From Pseudomonadota bacterium (lineage in GTDB: Bacteria; Myxococcota; Polyangia; Polyangiales; Polyangiaceae), in NCBI GenBank assembly GCA_023419055.1, contig JAEZYO010000645.1:1-24718 (forward strand): a DNA stretch of 24,718 bases, in the 5' to 3' direction. Positions within the stretch are counted from its first letter, which is position 1. The number at the start of each line of letters is the position of its first letter. Positions 15,244 through 23,989 of this stretch are shown here, in pieces. The translations under genes were made by a program, and so were the position numbers. The notes under the pieces were generated by a model, which saw only the letters and a list, made by a program, of their open reading frames with translations, did not search any database and was not told where the DNA came from.

Positions 15244-15783
15244 ATGAAGATCTGCGGTTCGTTGGTGGCAATGTTTGGGCTCGTGGCGTGCAACATGATA
15301 AACAACCCGCCGATGACGGCTTTCCCGGCGCCGGTCAAGGGAGAGGTTGACCCATTGCTGCCGGAGATCAAGACGGCATTCGAAGCGGACTTTCTCCCCA
15401 AGGCGAAGGTGCTGCGCTTGGAGAGTGCCGATCGAACATGGCAGGTTCGCAGGTCCTCCGCAGGCATCGCGATCGCACGCACCGCGCTCGTTCACGTCGG
15501 CTTTCAGGTCAACGACAAGTGCTACTATCAACCCCGCATCGTCTATCAAGAGGCGGCGGGCGCCGAGGGTTGGGGCGCCGTGAAGCTCGGGGACTGGGTG
15601 CGCGCCTACAGCAAGGAGCAGTCCATGGGTGGCAACGCTGCGTTCAAGGCCGAGCCCCTACCTTTCTCTCCGGACTCGACCGACAAGAGCGATGCGAACC
15701 CGATCGATTGCGCCGCCATCGCCAAGACGGGAAACGAGTTCCGACACTGCGAGGGGACCGCGAATCTGTGTGAGGTTCACTGA
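15244..15783 (+). CDS. Small lipoprotein, unknown function
   Basis: A 179-residue protein from the ATG at 15244, fixed by the GGAGGAGG before it. MKICGSLVAMFGLVACN is a short signal peptide with lipobox LVAC. The mature part starts NMINNPPMTAFPAPVKGEVD and reads as a soluble alpha/beta domain: a helix LLPEIKTAFEADFLPKAKVL, strands around TWQVRRSS and TALVHVGFQV, then a loop with DKCYYQPRIVYQEA. Cysteines near the C-terminus (DCAAIA, RHCEGTANLCEVH) may form disulfides. Unlike its neighbours it has no Gly/Ser linker. Family unknown. It ends nine bases from the convergent DUF4157-type gene. It has the clearest promoter and ribosome binding site in the window and so may be well expressed. Confidence 0.75.
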   Translation: MKICGSLVAMFGLVACNMINNPPMTAFPAPVKGEVDPLLPEIKTAFEADFLPKAKVLRLESADRTWQVRRSSAGIAIARTALVHVGFQVNDKCYYQPRIVYQEAAGAEGWGAVKLGDWVRAYSKEQSMGGNAAFKAEPLPFSPDSTDKSDANPIDCAAIAKTGNEFRHCEGTANLCEVH

Positions 15784-15792
15784 CGGCGCTTG

Positions 15793-16918
15793 TCAGGACA
15801 CGGCGCCAGGCTCGTCCGCGTTCTCGTCGACAGACTGCACGATACCCGACTCGAAAGCCGCAAGTATTCGCTGCAGGTTGAGAACAACGATCGTGCGACA
15901 CTCGAGCGCAAGAGAGAGCCGCCCAGCAAGGTAGATCGCCAGGCTGCTATACATCGCATCGAAGCTAGCCACCGGCGCGGACACATCGAGCCGTATCAGA
16001 TCGATCTGATACTGATACTGCGTAAATGGTAGAGCCAATGCCGCATCATCTAGACTACCAGACCTATTCTTGAGCGGTCCCTGGGGTGCGCCGACGGGCT
16101 CGATCGCTTCGGGAAGCGTTCCGGCGCGATTCGACTGGGCTGGCTTTTCCAGCCCGCTCCGTTGCTCGGTGTTCTTTCCGATCGTCCGCCGTTGCGCGAC
16201 GTAGTGGGCTGCCGCTGAGCGTTCCCCACCGGCTTGGGGCGTAACCCCGATGGGATTGATGGTGATGATGAAGAAGACTATCGGGAAAGCGTTGAGGATG
16301 AAGTTCAGGAGGTACTCGTCCATGACCTTGAGCACCTCTTTCCTTGCCTCCCAAAGCCGCGGCGTCTCGGGTGTGATGTCGTCGATATTGACGTCGCGCC
16401 GCGTGTTGTCGCGATAGTGGACCATTATCCACTTCGACAGTCAGCGCACTCTGGAATGCCTGCGAAGGTTCCCCGCGTGCACCGGACGACGACGCATCGC
16501 GCTGAACCTGCTCTTCCTCTTCGTCTCGCCCGGCGCACTCGGCACATCCACGTTGCAGGTGGACCGCGTCTCGCTGAAACTTACACCGCGCCGGGCCTTT
16601 CTTCTCCTCGGCCTCCCACCTGGCGGACATGCGCTGCAGCAGCGCCGCTACGATCCGCGAGTTGTCAATCGGCACCTCCTCGTCTTCTCTCGCCGCTTCG
16701 CGACCGACGCGTGCAACGGCTCCTGCACCCATGCCGGGAGCCGAACCCTCGCTTCGCACCACGTGATCCGCGACGCGATCGGCTTCGAGCTCGAGCGCGT
16801 CGCCGGGCTGACTCAACTCCAGCGCGGTTTGGATTGGCGAGCGCTTACTCGTCGCAACCGCGCGGTGCGGGACGGCCGCGGCTTGCGGCTTCTTGCGAAG
16901 AGGCTCGTACGCCGACAT
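15793..16918 (-). pseudogene. DUF4157-leader (eCIS cargo-type) protein, broken by a frameshift
   Basis: The first frame from ATG 16918 reads for about 163 residues and contains the DUF4157-type leader LELSQPGDALELEADRVADH (about 33-52), then a Cys pair followed by an acidic run (GCAECAGRDEEEEQVQR), as in many such proteins. After QSALTVEVDNG (about 16430) it becomes Arg/His-rich text, while a +1 frame gives a sensible sequence to the stop at 15793: DNTRRDVNIDDITPETPRLW, then a hydrophobic YLLNFILNAFPIVFFIITIN (a likely membrane segment), and a C-terminus with SSLAIYLAGRLSLALE. Joined, it would be about 373 residues. DUF4157 proteins are often cargo or accessory proteins of extracellular contractile injection systems. 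The gene starts four bases after the preceding broken gene. Two separate proteins would be an alternative reading, but an ATG at 16425 has no ribosome binding site. Confidence 0.6.
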
Positions 16919-16922
16919 GGTG

Positions 16923-17464
16923 CTACGGGGGAGCGAGCTGAGTGAGGTCCAGGCCCGAATCGTCCACGATCAGCGCGGCGAAGTCGATGTTCATCGCCTC
17001 GATTTCGGGAATGCCCGCAGCCTGGTTGATCGCTACGGCCGCTCGCCGGTACGCCGTTCAGACTCGGCGGTGCCAGGTGAAATAGGTGTCGAGCAGCGCG
17101 GCGATGGCGGCGGGGGCGCCCACCCGGAGCTCCGTAAAGACGGCTCGCGTGCGCGCGGGATAGCGAGAGTCGATGAAGTTGGTGACGGCGGAGTAGAGCT
17201 CGGCGCGGCGGGTGTTGCGCGCCTGATTGATGCGCCTCGAGTCGGTGTCGCCCACGGCCTTTTCGGTCTGATTCGCCTCCCGCAACGCGTCGCCTCCTGG
17301 TGGTTCGAAGAGCCAGTAGCGCGCAGGCACGCTGGTCGATACCAGCGCTTCGAGACCGGAAGCGTTGGGCGACCACTCGGCGAGCCGGACGTCGAGGTCT
17401 CGATGATCGTCTACCTCGCGAATGACTTCGAACGTCCGCGATGCACGTAGGTCTTTCTGGCCAT
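16923..17464 (-). pseudogene. Broken operon gene: early frameshift and an in-frame TGA
   Basis: ATG 17464 follows the collagen-like gene's TAA by two bases, as expected for the next gene of the operon. Its frame (MARKTYVHRGRS) ends after 17 codons. From about 17440 another frame reads RTFEVIREVDDHRDLDVRLA, EALVSTSVPARYWLFEPPGG, ELYSAVTNFIDSRYPARTRA and ALLDTYFTWHRRV to a TGA at 17060-17058. The same frame then continues with TAYRRAAVAINQAAGIPEIE and on to LDLTQLAPP and a TAG at 16925-16923, four bases before the DUF4157-type ATG. One CGA-to-TGA change and one lost base would explain both breaks. The restored product is about 180 residues, soluble and mostly helical. I do not recognise the family. 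Readthrough of the TGA is possible but unsupported. An internal GTG at 17330 could give a 90-residue protein. Confidence 0.55.
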
Positions 17465-17466
17465 GG

Positions 17467-18996
17467 TTAGGTGACGATGGGAGTTTCCTGCATCAGACCA
17501 CCGTTCTTGGTGTTGGCCTTGCAGTTGACACGTCCGGTCGTGTGGGAAAAGCCACCTCCAAAAGGAGTGGCCATGTCGAAGTTGTTGCCGACGATGATCA
17601 GGCCATCCGCGGGGATCGCGCCCGAGTTCCAGTTGATCGCGGTGGTGGTGACCGAGACGGTGTTCCCCATGATGTTGACTCGGTCGATGGATCCGCTCTC
17701 GTACCTGACGAACTCCGAGCCGGAGGTGGCAGTGACGCCGTGAAGGAGGATGCTGAAGCAGGCGGCGTTGATGCGCAGGGCGTAGGTGTACGAACCGCAG
17801 CGACCGCCGATCCATTGCAGGCCACCGTGACTGCCGTCGATGCTGATGCCGCGCGTGAGCGCCTCGCAGTCGTAGTTGTTGAGGAACACTTCGCCGCCCC
17901 TGCAGGAGATCCCGGTCTGGCAGTTCGAGATGCGGAGCTGGGTGGCGAAGAAGCGCGATCCGGCGGGCTGAGTCGAGGTGACCCGCACGCCTTCGCCGAA
18001 CTCGCACATGATCGCGAGATCGTGGATGTAGGCCTCGGTAGTGTCGCTCTCCAGGGATCGAGGGGTCCCGGTGGTGCGCGTGTTCTGAAGCTTCATGTCG
18101 TGCAGGTGCACGACCGAGCCGGACTGAAGCAGCAGGATCGGCCCGTCGATGTCGCCCTGGAGGAGCGAGTGCGTACCGTGTCCCTTGAGCTCGACCTTGG
18201 CGCCGTTCGGGATCACGATCTTGCGCCCGGCCGTCATCGCGAAGGCGCCGAAGCAGTAGGTGCCGTTCCCGCTCAGGATGTGCTCGTTGGACACGGCGGG
18301 CGCGATCGCCTGCAGGTCGGCCTGCGAATTGATGACGAAGTCGACGCACGAAGGCCCGCTCGGTCCGGTCGGTCCGGTCCGCCCAGTGGGGCCGGTGCTG
18401 CCGGCTCCGGAAGCACCGGTGGGACCCGTTCGTCCCGTAGGGCCCGTAGGACCAGGCGTGCCGTTGGAGCCCGCAGGGCCCGTCGGGCCAGGAGGACCGC
18501 CAAAGGGTCCCGTCGGTCCGGTAACTCCCTGTGAGCCGGGCGCGCCCGCCGAACCGGGCACGCCTTGTGGACCCGTGGGTCCGGTCGATCCGGTGTTCCC
18601 CTTCAGGCCCTGTGGACCTTGGAGCCCCTGAACACCCTGCGGCCCCGTCGGACCGCCGGGTTCTCCGTCAGCCCCCGCGGGTCCAGTCGGTCCGGTGGGT
18701 CCACCGAATGCTCCCGTAGGACCAACCGGTCCGGTATCACCCTTCGGTCCAGTGGGTCCACCGAACGCCCCCGTCGGCCCGAGCGGTCCCGTAGGCCCAG
18801 TGGGTCCACCGAACGCTCCAGTTGGGCCCACGTTGCCCGTAGGCCCGGTTGCCCCCTGAGCGCCCGCTGCTCCCGCTGGGCCCGTCGGGCCACGGCAATC
18901 ACAGGGATCGGGTGGCGGTGGTGGTGGCGGATCCGGCTCTGGCGGAGCTGGATCATCGGGCTCCGTCTCTGCCGGCTCGATCAGGATCTTGGGCAT
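17467..18996 (-). CDS. Collagen-like protein with C-terminal parallel beta-helix
   Basis: A 509-residue protein. An acidic, Pro-rich head ([16 protein letters not shown], 19-34) is followed by a collagen-like Gly-X-Y region at about 36-216, dominated by G-P-T triplets. Three [12 protein letters not shown] units and a [15 protein letters not shown] variant insert an extra Gly that breaks the triplet register. The C-terminal 290 residues have the short strand-turn rhythm of a right-handed beta-helix: [77 protein letters not shown] and [19 protein letters not shown]. No signal peptide is seen. Bacterial collagen-like stalks form triple-helical fibres; beta-helix heads often trimerise in tailspikes. 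I infer a trimeric fibre or spike. The ATG overlaps the upstream stop (TGATG), with GGGAG as ribosome binding site. Confidence 0.88.
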   Translation of the reverse strand: MPKILIEPAETEPDDPAPPEPDPPPPPPPDPCDCRGPTGPAGAAGAQGATGPTGNVGPTGAFGGPTGPTGPLGPTGAFGGPTGPKGDTGPVGPTGAFGGPTGPTGPAGADGEPGGPTGPQGVQGLQGPQGLKGNTGSTGPTGPQGVPGSAGAPGSQGVTGPTGPFGGPPGPTGPAGSNGTPGPTGPTGRTGPTGASGAGSTGPTGRTGPTGPSGPSCVDFVINSQADLQAIAPAVSNEHILSGNGTYCFGAFAMTAGRKIVIPNGAKVELKGHGTHSLLQGDIDGPILLLQSGSVVHLHDMKLQNTRTTGTPRSLESDTTEAYIHDLAIMCEFGEGVRVTSTQPAGSRFFATQLRISNCQTGISCRGGEVFLNNYDCEALTRGISIDGSHGGLQWIGGRCGSYTYALRINAACFSILLHGVTATSGSEFVRYESGSIDRVNIMGNTVSVTTTAINWNSGAIPADGLIIVGNNFDMATPFGGGFSHTTGRVNCKANTKNGGLMQETPIVT

Positions 18997-19571
18997 CAGA
19001 CTGCTCCCAGCTCGTCGTCACTCTCGTCGTCGTTGTCGCTGTCGCCCGACTCCACGCCCTGCGCGTCGTCCTCGGTCAGCGCTTCTCTCGTCGCCTCGTC
19101 CCAACTCGGAAGGTCCGTCTGCTGGTCCTCCTCGCTCAGCAAGTCGTCGAGGCCGAGCGCGGTGAGCTCCTCGGTCGTCAAACCCGCGTCGGGAAACGAT
19201 CGCAGATCCGCCGCGCGCCGCCGAAAGCGCGCCACGGCGCCGTCGAGGTTTGCTCCCTGGTGGCTCTGAGCGTCCAGCTGCTGACGCAAACGCTCGACCT
19301 CCTGCGGATCGCCCGTGTTGGCGAGCCGTCGCTGCGTCGAGCGCAGTCGAGCGCGCTGAAGCGCGCGCGCGAGCTTCGCGTATCTCGCCATCTGCAGGTA
19401 CGTCGCGACCATGGCCTGGGCGCTCCGTCGCTCGAGGTAGTCGTCCGGCGCGAGCTGCTCGGCGGGGTCCTCGGTCGCTGACGGCTGCTCGGCTGCATCA
19501 GGGCCGAGCTCGCCGGCGTTCGGGGTGGTCACGATGGTCTCTTTCTGGTCGTCGTGCTGCGTGGTGCTCAT
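18996..19571 (-). CDS. Helical protein with acidic tail, unknown function
   Basis: A 191-residue soluble protein between the big beta-helix gene and the collagen-like gene, coupled to both: its ATG overlaps the upstream TGA (ATGA) and its TGA overlaps the downstream ATG (TGATG). Residues 1-40 are polar and acidic. About 45-130 are strongly helical and Arg/Gln-rich ([33 protein letters not shown]), suggesting a coiled coil. The rest is acidic, ending in [15 protein letters not shown]. No signal peptide, membrane segment or catalytic motif is visible. Its position between two fibre-like genes suggests an assembly chaperone, adaptor or linker for those proteins, but that is inference. Family not recognised. 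Coding is certain from the two overlaps. Confidence 0.8.
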   Translation of the reverse strand: MSTTQHDDQKETIVTTPNAGELGPDAAEQPSATEDPAEQLAPDDYLERRSAQAMVATYLQMARYAKLARALQRARLRSTQRRLANTGDPQEVERLRQQLDAQSHQGANLDGAVARFRRRAADLRSFPDAGLTTEELTALGLDDLLSEEDQQTDLPSWDEATREALTEDDAQGVESGDSDNDDESDDELGAV

Positions 19572-22500
19572 TGCTTACGATCCTGGAGCAGTCGGATGAA
19601 CGTTGCCTGCAGGGCACTCCTGACGGCCGCTCTCACGTTCGAGGGCGGCCTCGGCGAGTTCGAGGTGTCGTCACCGAGCACGAAGAGCACCTGGTTGTGC
19701 TCGTCACGGAGCTCGTTGACGTTGGCGACCGCGGCCCGGTCGTTGAAGTGCCGCGAGACGTAGTTGACGTGCGTGGTCTGGTTCAGCGTCGTGATGTTCA
19801 TGATTTCGCCGTTCGTGATGAACGACAGCAGCGTCGAACCGACCTGCTCGGCGGAGCGGTTGCGGGTGACCTCGACGGTGCCTCCGAGCACCAGGACCTG
19901 CGCCAGCAAGAGCTCGCGCGCCGGTGGCAGATTGCCCGCGCTCGCGATGCGGAGCGGCGGCCTGGGCTGACCGCTCACGCCCGACCGATCCAGGCGCAGA
20001 GCGAACTGGTTGCCGTTGACCCCCACGTGATCGAGCCCGAGCAAGACGGCAGGGAAATACGAGAGCGGCGCCGTGGACTTGTTCGGCGGCTGGCGCGCGA
20101 CCTTCCACTCGTAGACGACCTGGTTGTTGTTGAAGAGCAGGTTGCCGCCGTTCCCGATGAACAGCCGAGGGCTGTTGTCCTCGTCGTCGGTCAGGTGTTT
20201 GACGGCGCGCTCGGCCGCCGTGTACCCCTCGACATCGTCGCCGTCGAGCACGCCCTCGAGCTGCGAAGCCTCCCAGGGGCGACCCAGGTTCTGCACGAAG
20301 ACCACGTCACCTATCGCGAAGCGATCGGTCGTGAGGTCCGATCCGTGGTTGCCGCGAGAGCTGAAGTAGTTGCCGTCGACGGTCACCGGACCCGTGGAGA
20401 CGACGTGGAGCGCCCGCCCTTCTGGCTGCACCACCGTGTTGTTGACCAACCGCAACGACGAATTGACGCTGCTGAGGCCGCCCCTGTTCGCGAGCACGTA
20501 GCGCAGGTCACCGATGTCGTCGGCCGCGCCCGTGCCCGCCAGCATGACGGCGATCCCCGCGCGAACTCCGGCGCGGGGCGAGAGCGTGCTCGTCGCGGCG
20601 GTGCCGTTCTCCGTCACGCGGTTCCCGGAGATGTTCAGCCCCTCGCCGTTCAGCACGAACACGCCGTTGATCGGCACCGTGATCATGCGATCGAGCTCGC
20701 GTTCGAGCGGGCTCTCGGGGCTCTGCACGTCGAAGATCGCGTTGTCTCGGATGACGTTGTTGACGATGTCGAGCCCACCAGTGGCGGCCGCGAGCACGAT
20801 GCCGCCGAACGGCAGCACCGAGATGACGCTCGGCCCGTACACGGATCCCGGGAACGGCAAGACGTCGCCGATGTCGGGCAAGTCGAGGCCCACGCGCAGC
20901 AGGTTGCCGTGGATCGTGTTGCCCTCGATCCGGCAAGCTTCGACCTCGATCAGATCGCCGCCTCGCTGGAGCAAGCCGAGCACGGTGATGACCGAGATGC
21001 CGCTCGCGAACATGTCCTGGATGTCGTTGTCGGCGATGACGAGATCCCGGATCAGCCCCTCGTCGACCGGCACCCACTCGACGCCCTCGTCGTCGTCGAA
21101 GCCCGCGCCGACGTTGCGACCGAGCGCGATGTGCGGCGAGCCCTGAACGACGGGAGTGAGCTGGCCCGTCCCGGCGCCGCCGACGCGCCGAGCGCGGCGC
21201 GGCGAAGTACCGGCGACGTGCCAGAGGACGCTGCCGATGGTGATGCCGTGCCCGAGGCCTCCTCGGATGCGATTCTTGCGGATCTCGACGCCCGTCGAGT
21301 TGCCGCGGATCTGGATGCCACCGAAGGCGGCGCGAACGTCGAGGCAGTTGGCGAGCGGGCTCTCGGGCGCCGAGTCGTGGCACTCGGGGATCGCCTGGAC
21401 GGTGTTGCCCTCGACGACGATGTTGCGGCCGCGCACGACGAGCGCGGCGTGCTCGCTCACCGTGCTCCCGTCGAGACGGATGCGGCACTTGGCGACGCGG
21501 ATGCCGTCGCCATTTTCGATGTCGATGGCGGGCTGCGTCTCGGTCGCGGTCTCCGTGTCGAACATCTCGCCCTTCTCGTCTTCTTCCGTATCGCTCGGCG
21601 GCTCGAGCTCGATGGGAGATCGATCCTCGTCCTCGAGGTCGGACTCCGAAGCCGTCGCGACCTCGCTCGGCGCCACGGAGAAGTTCGAGCTCGCGAGGAT
21701 CGTGAGACCGCGGAGCTCGATGTCTCGAGCTCGCGAGCCGCGCACCGCGACGCCGATCTGGCCGAACGGACGCAGCGTCGAGTCTTCCAGCTTCACGAGC
21801 TCCGAGCTGTCGATGCTGACGAGAGGCGAAAGAGGCGGCACCGGGCTCACCGCGACGCCGTTGGCCGAAAGGTCACGGATGGAGACGAGCTCGCACGCCG
21901 ACAGCATCAAGCCGGGGCGCTGAGCGGGCTGCAGCGTCATGGCCTCGACGTCCGCCGACGCCACCTGACTGAAGAGCACGAGGGGAGCGCTGCCTTCGGC
22001 GGTATCGGGCAGGAACTCACCGTCCTCGTCGAGCGTCCCCGAGATCGTGGCGACGCCCCTCAACGTGAGATCCGTGACACGCCTCGCGAGGATCGCGGTC
22101 TGCTCGACGGCGCGCAGCGTGAGCCCGCTCAGGGTGATGGACTCGGAGTCTCGGATCTCGAGCAGCGTGCCGGAAGCGTTCACGGGGCTCTCGATGACCG
22201 TCCCCGCTCCGCAGCCCTCCAGCACCACGTCGCGTCGATCTTCGATCAGGATCTTCTCGTCGTAGACCCCGGGGCGAATGCCGATCCGGCCGCCGGACGC
22301 CGGAAGGGCCTCGATCGCGGCCTGGATCGACTCGAAGTCGCCCGTGCTGCTGACGCCGTCTCCGACCGTGAACGTGAAGCAGCCTTGATCGCCGATCCGT
22401 CGCAGGCGCGACCGGCAATCTCCGTTCTCGCCCACCACCACCGATACCGGCGAGACGTCCGTTCTCGCACGGAGGTGCAAGAGCGAGAGCGGCGTGTAGA

Positions 22501-23974
22501 AGTGGCGCGGCCCGTGCGGAGCGACTCCGCCGGCGTTCAAGAGATCGAACGGCACGACGCGAGTGGCGTCGGCGACGCGGAGCGCGGCGACCCAGTAGTC
22601 GCCGGGGCGTCCCTCGTTCGTGAACACGGGCACGATGCCGGTGTCACCGAGCGTGTCCCCGTCAGCGTCTCGAGGCACCGGCAGCGTGACGTCGCCGGAC
22701 GATTGGTGCCACATCCGCATGTAGAAGTAGCGAACGTTCGGGTCACTCGTTCCCGCGTTGAGCCGGGCCGCATCGGGGTGACTTTCGTCCCATTTCGACA
22801 CGAGCGCCCGGACCGCGTCCTCGTCGATCTGAACGCTGAAGGCGCGCGTCGCGGGATCGTACGACTCCTCGACTCGCCCGAACACGCCCACCTCCGCGGC
22901 CACCTTGCGAAAGTGCGGATCGTCCGGTTGGTTCGGCACGTCGCCGCCGTCGAGCAGCGCCGCGAACGGCAAGAGCTCGATCACGCGCCCGCGCAGGGGA
23001 ATCTGCTCTTCGCTCGCGGGCGGCGCCAGAAGTTCGACCGTGGACGCCTGGACGTCGACCTTGACGCGATAGAGCGGCCCGCCGTTGTCGAGCGCCCACA
23101 CGAAGCGATCCGCGGCTGCCAGCATGATGCGCAGCGTCGCGTTCTGTGACCCCTGAAAGCTCGCGCTCGGCGCGCAGGGGCCGCACGGATCCCCGGTCTC
23201 ACCCGGCTTGAAGACGAGCTGCAGCCGGGCCCGCGACTTGAGCTCGAAGGTCTCTCGGTCGAACTCCGAAGTCTCGTTGCCCGGCGACACGCCCTCGAGC
23301 TCGTTGATCAGCTCTTCGAAAGCGTCCGTGCAGTTCTCGGCGTCCGTGCTGCGCACCTCCACTCGACGCATGCGTCGCACGCGCACCGACGTGTCGGCGC
23401 CGCGCAGCATCGCCTCCGCGAGCTCCTGGTCTTCGACCACCGAGACGCTCTGCTCCCAGGCGTGAAGGAAGTAGAGGTATCGCGCCTCCTCACCGGTGCC
23501 TCCGAACACCCCCGGGAGGTCGGAGGCGCGGAGCTGCAGGTAATCGCGCTGAAAAACGAACGACTCGAGACGTTCGAGCTCGTGACGCAGGCCTCCGAGG
23601 AACATCGTCCCGGGCCTGATCGCCACGTTGTAGATCGGTGTCGAGGTGAGGACGCCGTTCTCGTCGGCGAGCAGCACGTCCTGAGCGTCCAGTGGATCGT
23701 CCGAGCGCAAGCTGGCGCCGGGCTCCGGCGGCGGGTCCTCGGGCGAGAACGGCAACGGCGAGTCCGAGAGCGGGATCCCGTGCGCGATCGTGAAGCCGAG
23801 GTCCGGGCTGCCCTCGGGGCCCACGACGTCGAGCCAGAGGCGCCGTTGATCTTCCTCGTCGAGGACGGCGCTCTCGTTGAAATCGGAGTCCAGCAGCACG
23901 CGCCCCTGCTGCAGGTTGAGGCTCGTGTAGTGCTTGATCGGTTGGTGGAGGAGGCGGGAGATATCTACGCTCAT
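19568..23974 (-). CDS. Large DUF6519-like protein with right-handed parallel beta-helix
   Basis: A 1468-residue protein. The N-terminus DISRLLHQPIKHYTSLNLQQ followed by GRVLLDSDFNES is the signature opening (KHY...QQGRV.LD.D.NE) of the DUF6519 family, often found with phage-tail-like and eCIS gene clusters. From about 530 to 1250 it is a beta-helix. It enters through FESIQAAIEALPASGGRIGI, the pectate-lyase-type start, then repeats strand-turn units such as DVVLEGCGAGTVIESPVN, ITLSGLTLRAVEQTAILARR and GLDIVNNVIRDNAI. The last 220 residues are a separate domain shared with the protein next to it at 23990. No signal peptide. A large trimeric or tail-like surface structure, possibly an adhesin or depolymerase, is the inference; no catalytic residues are assigned. 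The gap to the preceding gene is 15 bases and the following gene overlaps by four. Confidence 0.85.
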   Translation of the reverse strand: MSVDISRLLHQPIKHYTSLNLQQGRVLLDSDFNESAVLDEEDQRRLWLDVVGPEGSPDLGFTIAHGIPLSDSPLPFSPEDPPPEPGASLRSDDPLDAQDVLLADENGVLTSTPIYNVAIRPGTMFLGGLRHELERLESFVFQRDYLQLRASDLPGVFGGTGEEARYLYFLHAWEQSVSVVEDQELAEAMLRGADTSVRVRRMRRVEVRSTDAENCTDAFEELINELEGVSPGNETSEFDRETFELKSRARLQLVFKPGETGDPCGPCAPSASFQGSQNATLRIMLAAADRFVWALDNGGPLYRVKVDVQASTVELLAPPASEEQIPLRGRVIELLPFAALLDGGDVPNQPDDPHFRKVAAEVGVFGRVEESYDPATRAFSVQIDEDAVRALVSKWDESHPDAARLNAGTSDPNVRYFYMRMWHQSSGDVTLPVPRDADGDTLGDTGIVPVFTNEGRPGDYWVAALRVADATRVVPFDLLNAGGVAPHGPRHFYTPLSLLHLRARTDVSPVSVVVGENGDCRSRLRRIGDQGCFTFTVGDGVSSTGDFESIQAAIEALPASGGRIGIRPGVYDEKILIEDRRDVVLEGCGAGTVIESPVNASGTLLEIRDSESITLSGLTLRAVEQTAILARRVTDLTLRGVATISGTLDEDGEFLPDTAEGSAPLVLFSQVASADVEAMTLQPAQRPGLMLSACELVSIRDLSANGVAVSPVPPLSPLVSIDSSELVKLEDSTLRPFGQIGVAVRGSRARDIELRGLTILASSNFSVAPSEVATASESDLEDEDRSPIELEPPSDTEEDEKGEMFDTETATETQPAIDIENGDGIRVAKCRIRLDGSTVSEHAALVVRGRNIVVEGNTVQAIPECHDSAPESPLANCLDVRAAFGGIQIRGNSTGVEIRKNRIRGGLGHGITIGSVLWHVAGTSPRRARRVGGAGTGQLTPVVQGSPHIALGRNVGAGFDDDEGVEWVPVDEGLIRDLVIADNDIQDMFASGISVITVLGLLQRGGDLIEVEACRIEGNTIHGNLLRVGLDLPDIGDVLPFPGSVYGPSVISVLPFGGIVLAAATGGLDIVNNVIRDNAIFDVQSPESPLERELDRMITVPINGVFVLNGEGLNISGNRVTENGTAATSTLSPRAGVRAGIAVMLAGTGAADDIGDLRYVLANRGGLSSVNSSLRLVNNTVVQPEGRALHVVSTGPVTVDGNYFSSRGNHGSDLTTDRFAIGDVVFVQNLGRPWEASQLEGVLDGDDVEGYTAAERAVKHLTDDEDNSPRLFIGNGGNLLFNNNQVVYEWKVARQPPNKSTAPLSYFPAVLLGLDHVGVNGNQFALRLDRSGVSGQPRPPLRIASAGNLPPARELLLAQVLVLGGTVEVTRNRSAEQVGSTLLSFITNGEIMNITTLNQTTHVNYVSRHFNDRAAVANVNELRDEHNQVLFVLGDDTSNSPRPPSNVRAAVRSALQATFIRLLQDRKQ

Positions 23975-23989
23975 GGCAGCACCGTGCGC

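Noticed and set aside
17422..18534. Plus-strand open frame of 370 codons over the collagen-like gene
   Set aside because: Antisense shadow; the collagen triplet pattern and beta-helix head are on the minus strand.
18300..18900. Short tandem repeat region considered as a CRISPR array or satellite
   Set aside because: The repetition is codon-level Gly-X-Y coding within an open frame, with no fixed-length repeat and spacer structure.
19250..23149. Plus-strand open frame of 1299 codons
   Set aside because: Antisense shadow of the beta-helix giant: composed mainly of Arg, Val, Asp and His with no motifs. The minus strand carries DUF6519-like and beta-helix signatures with coupled neighbours.
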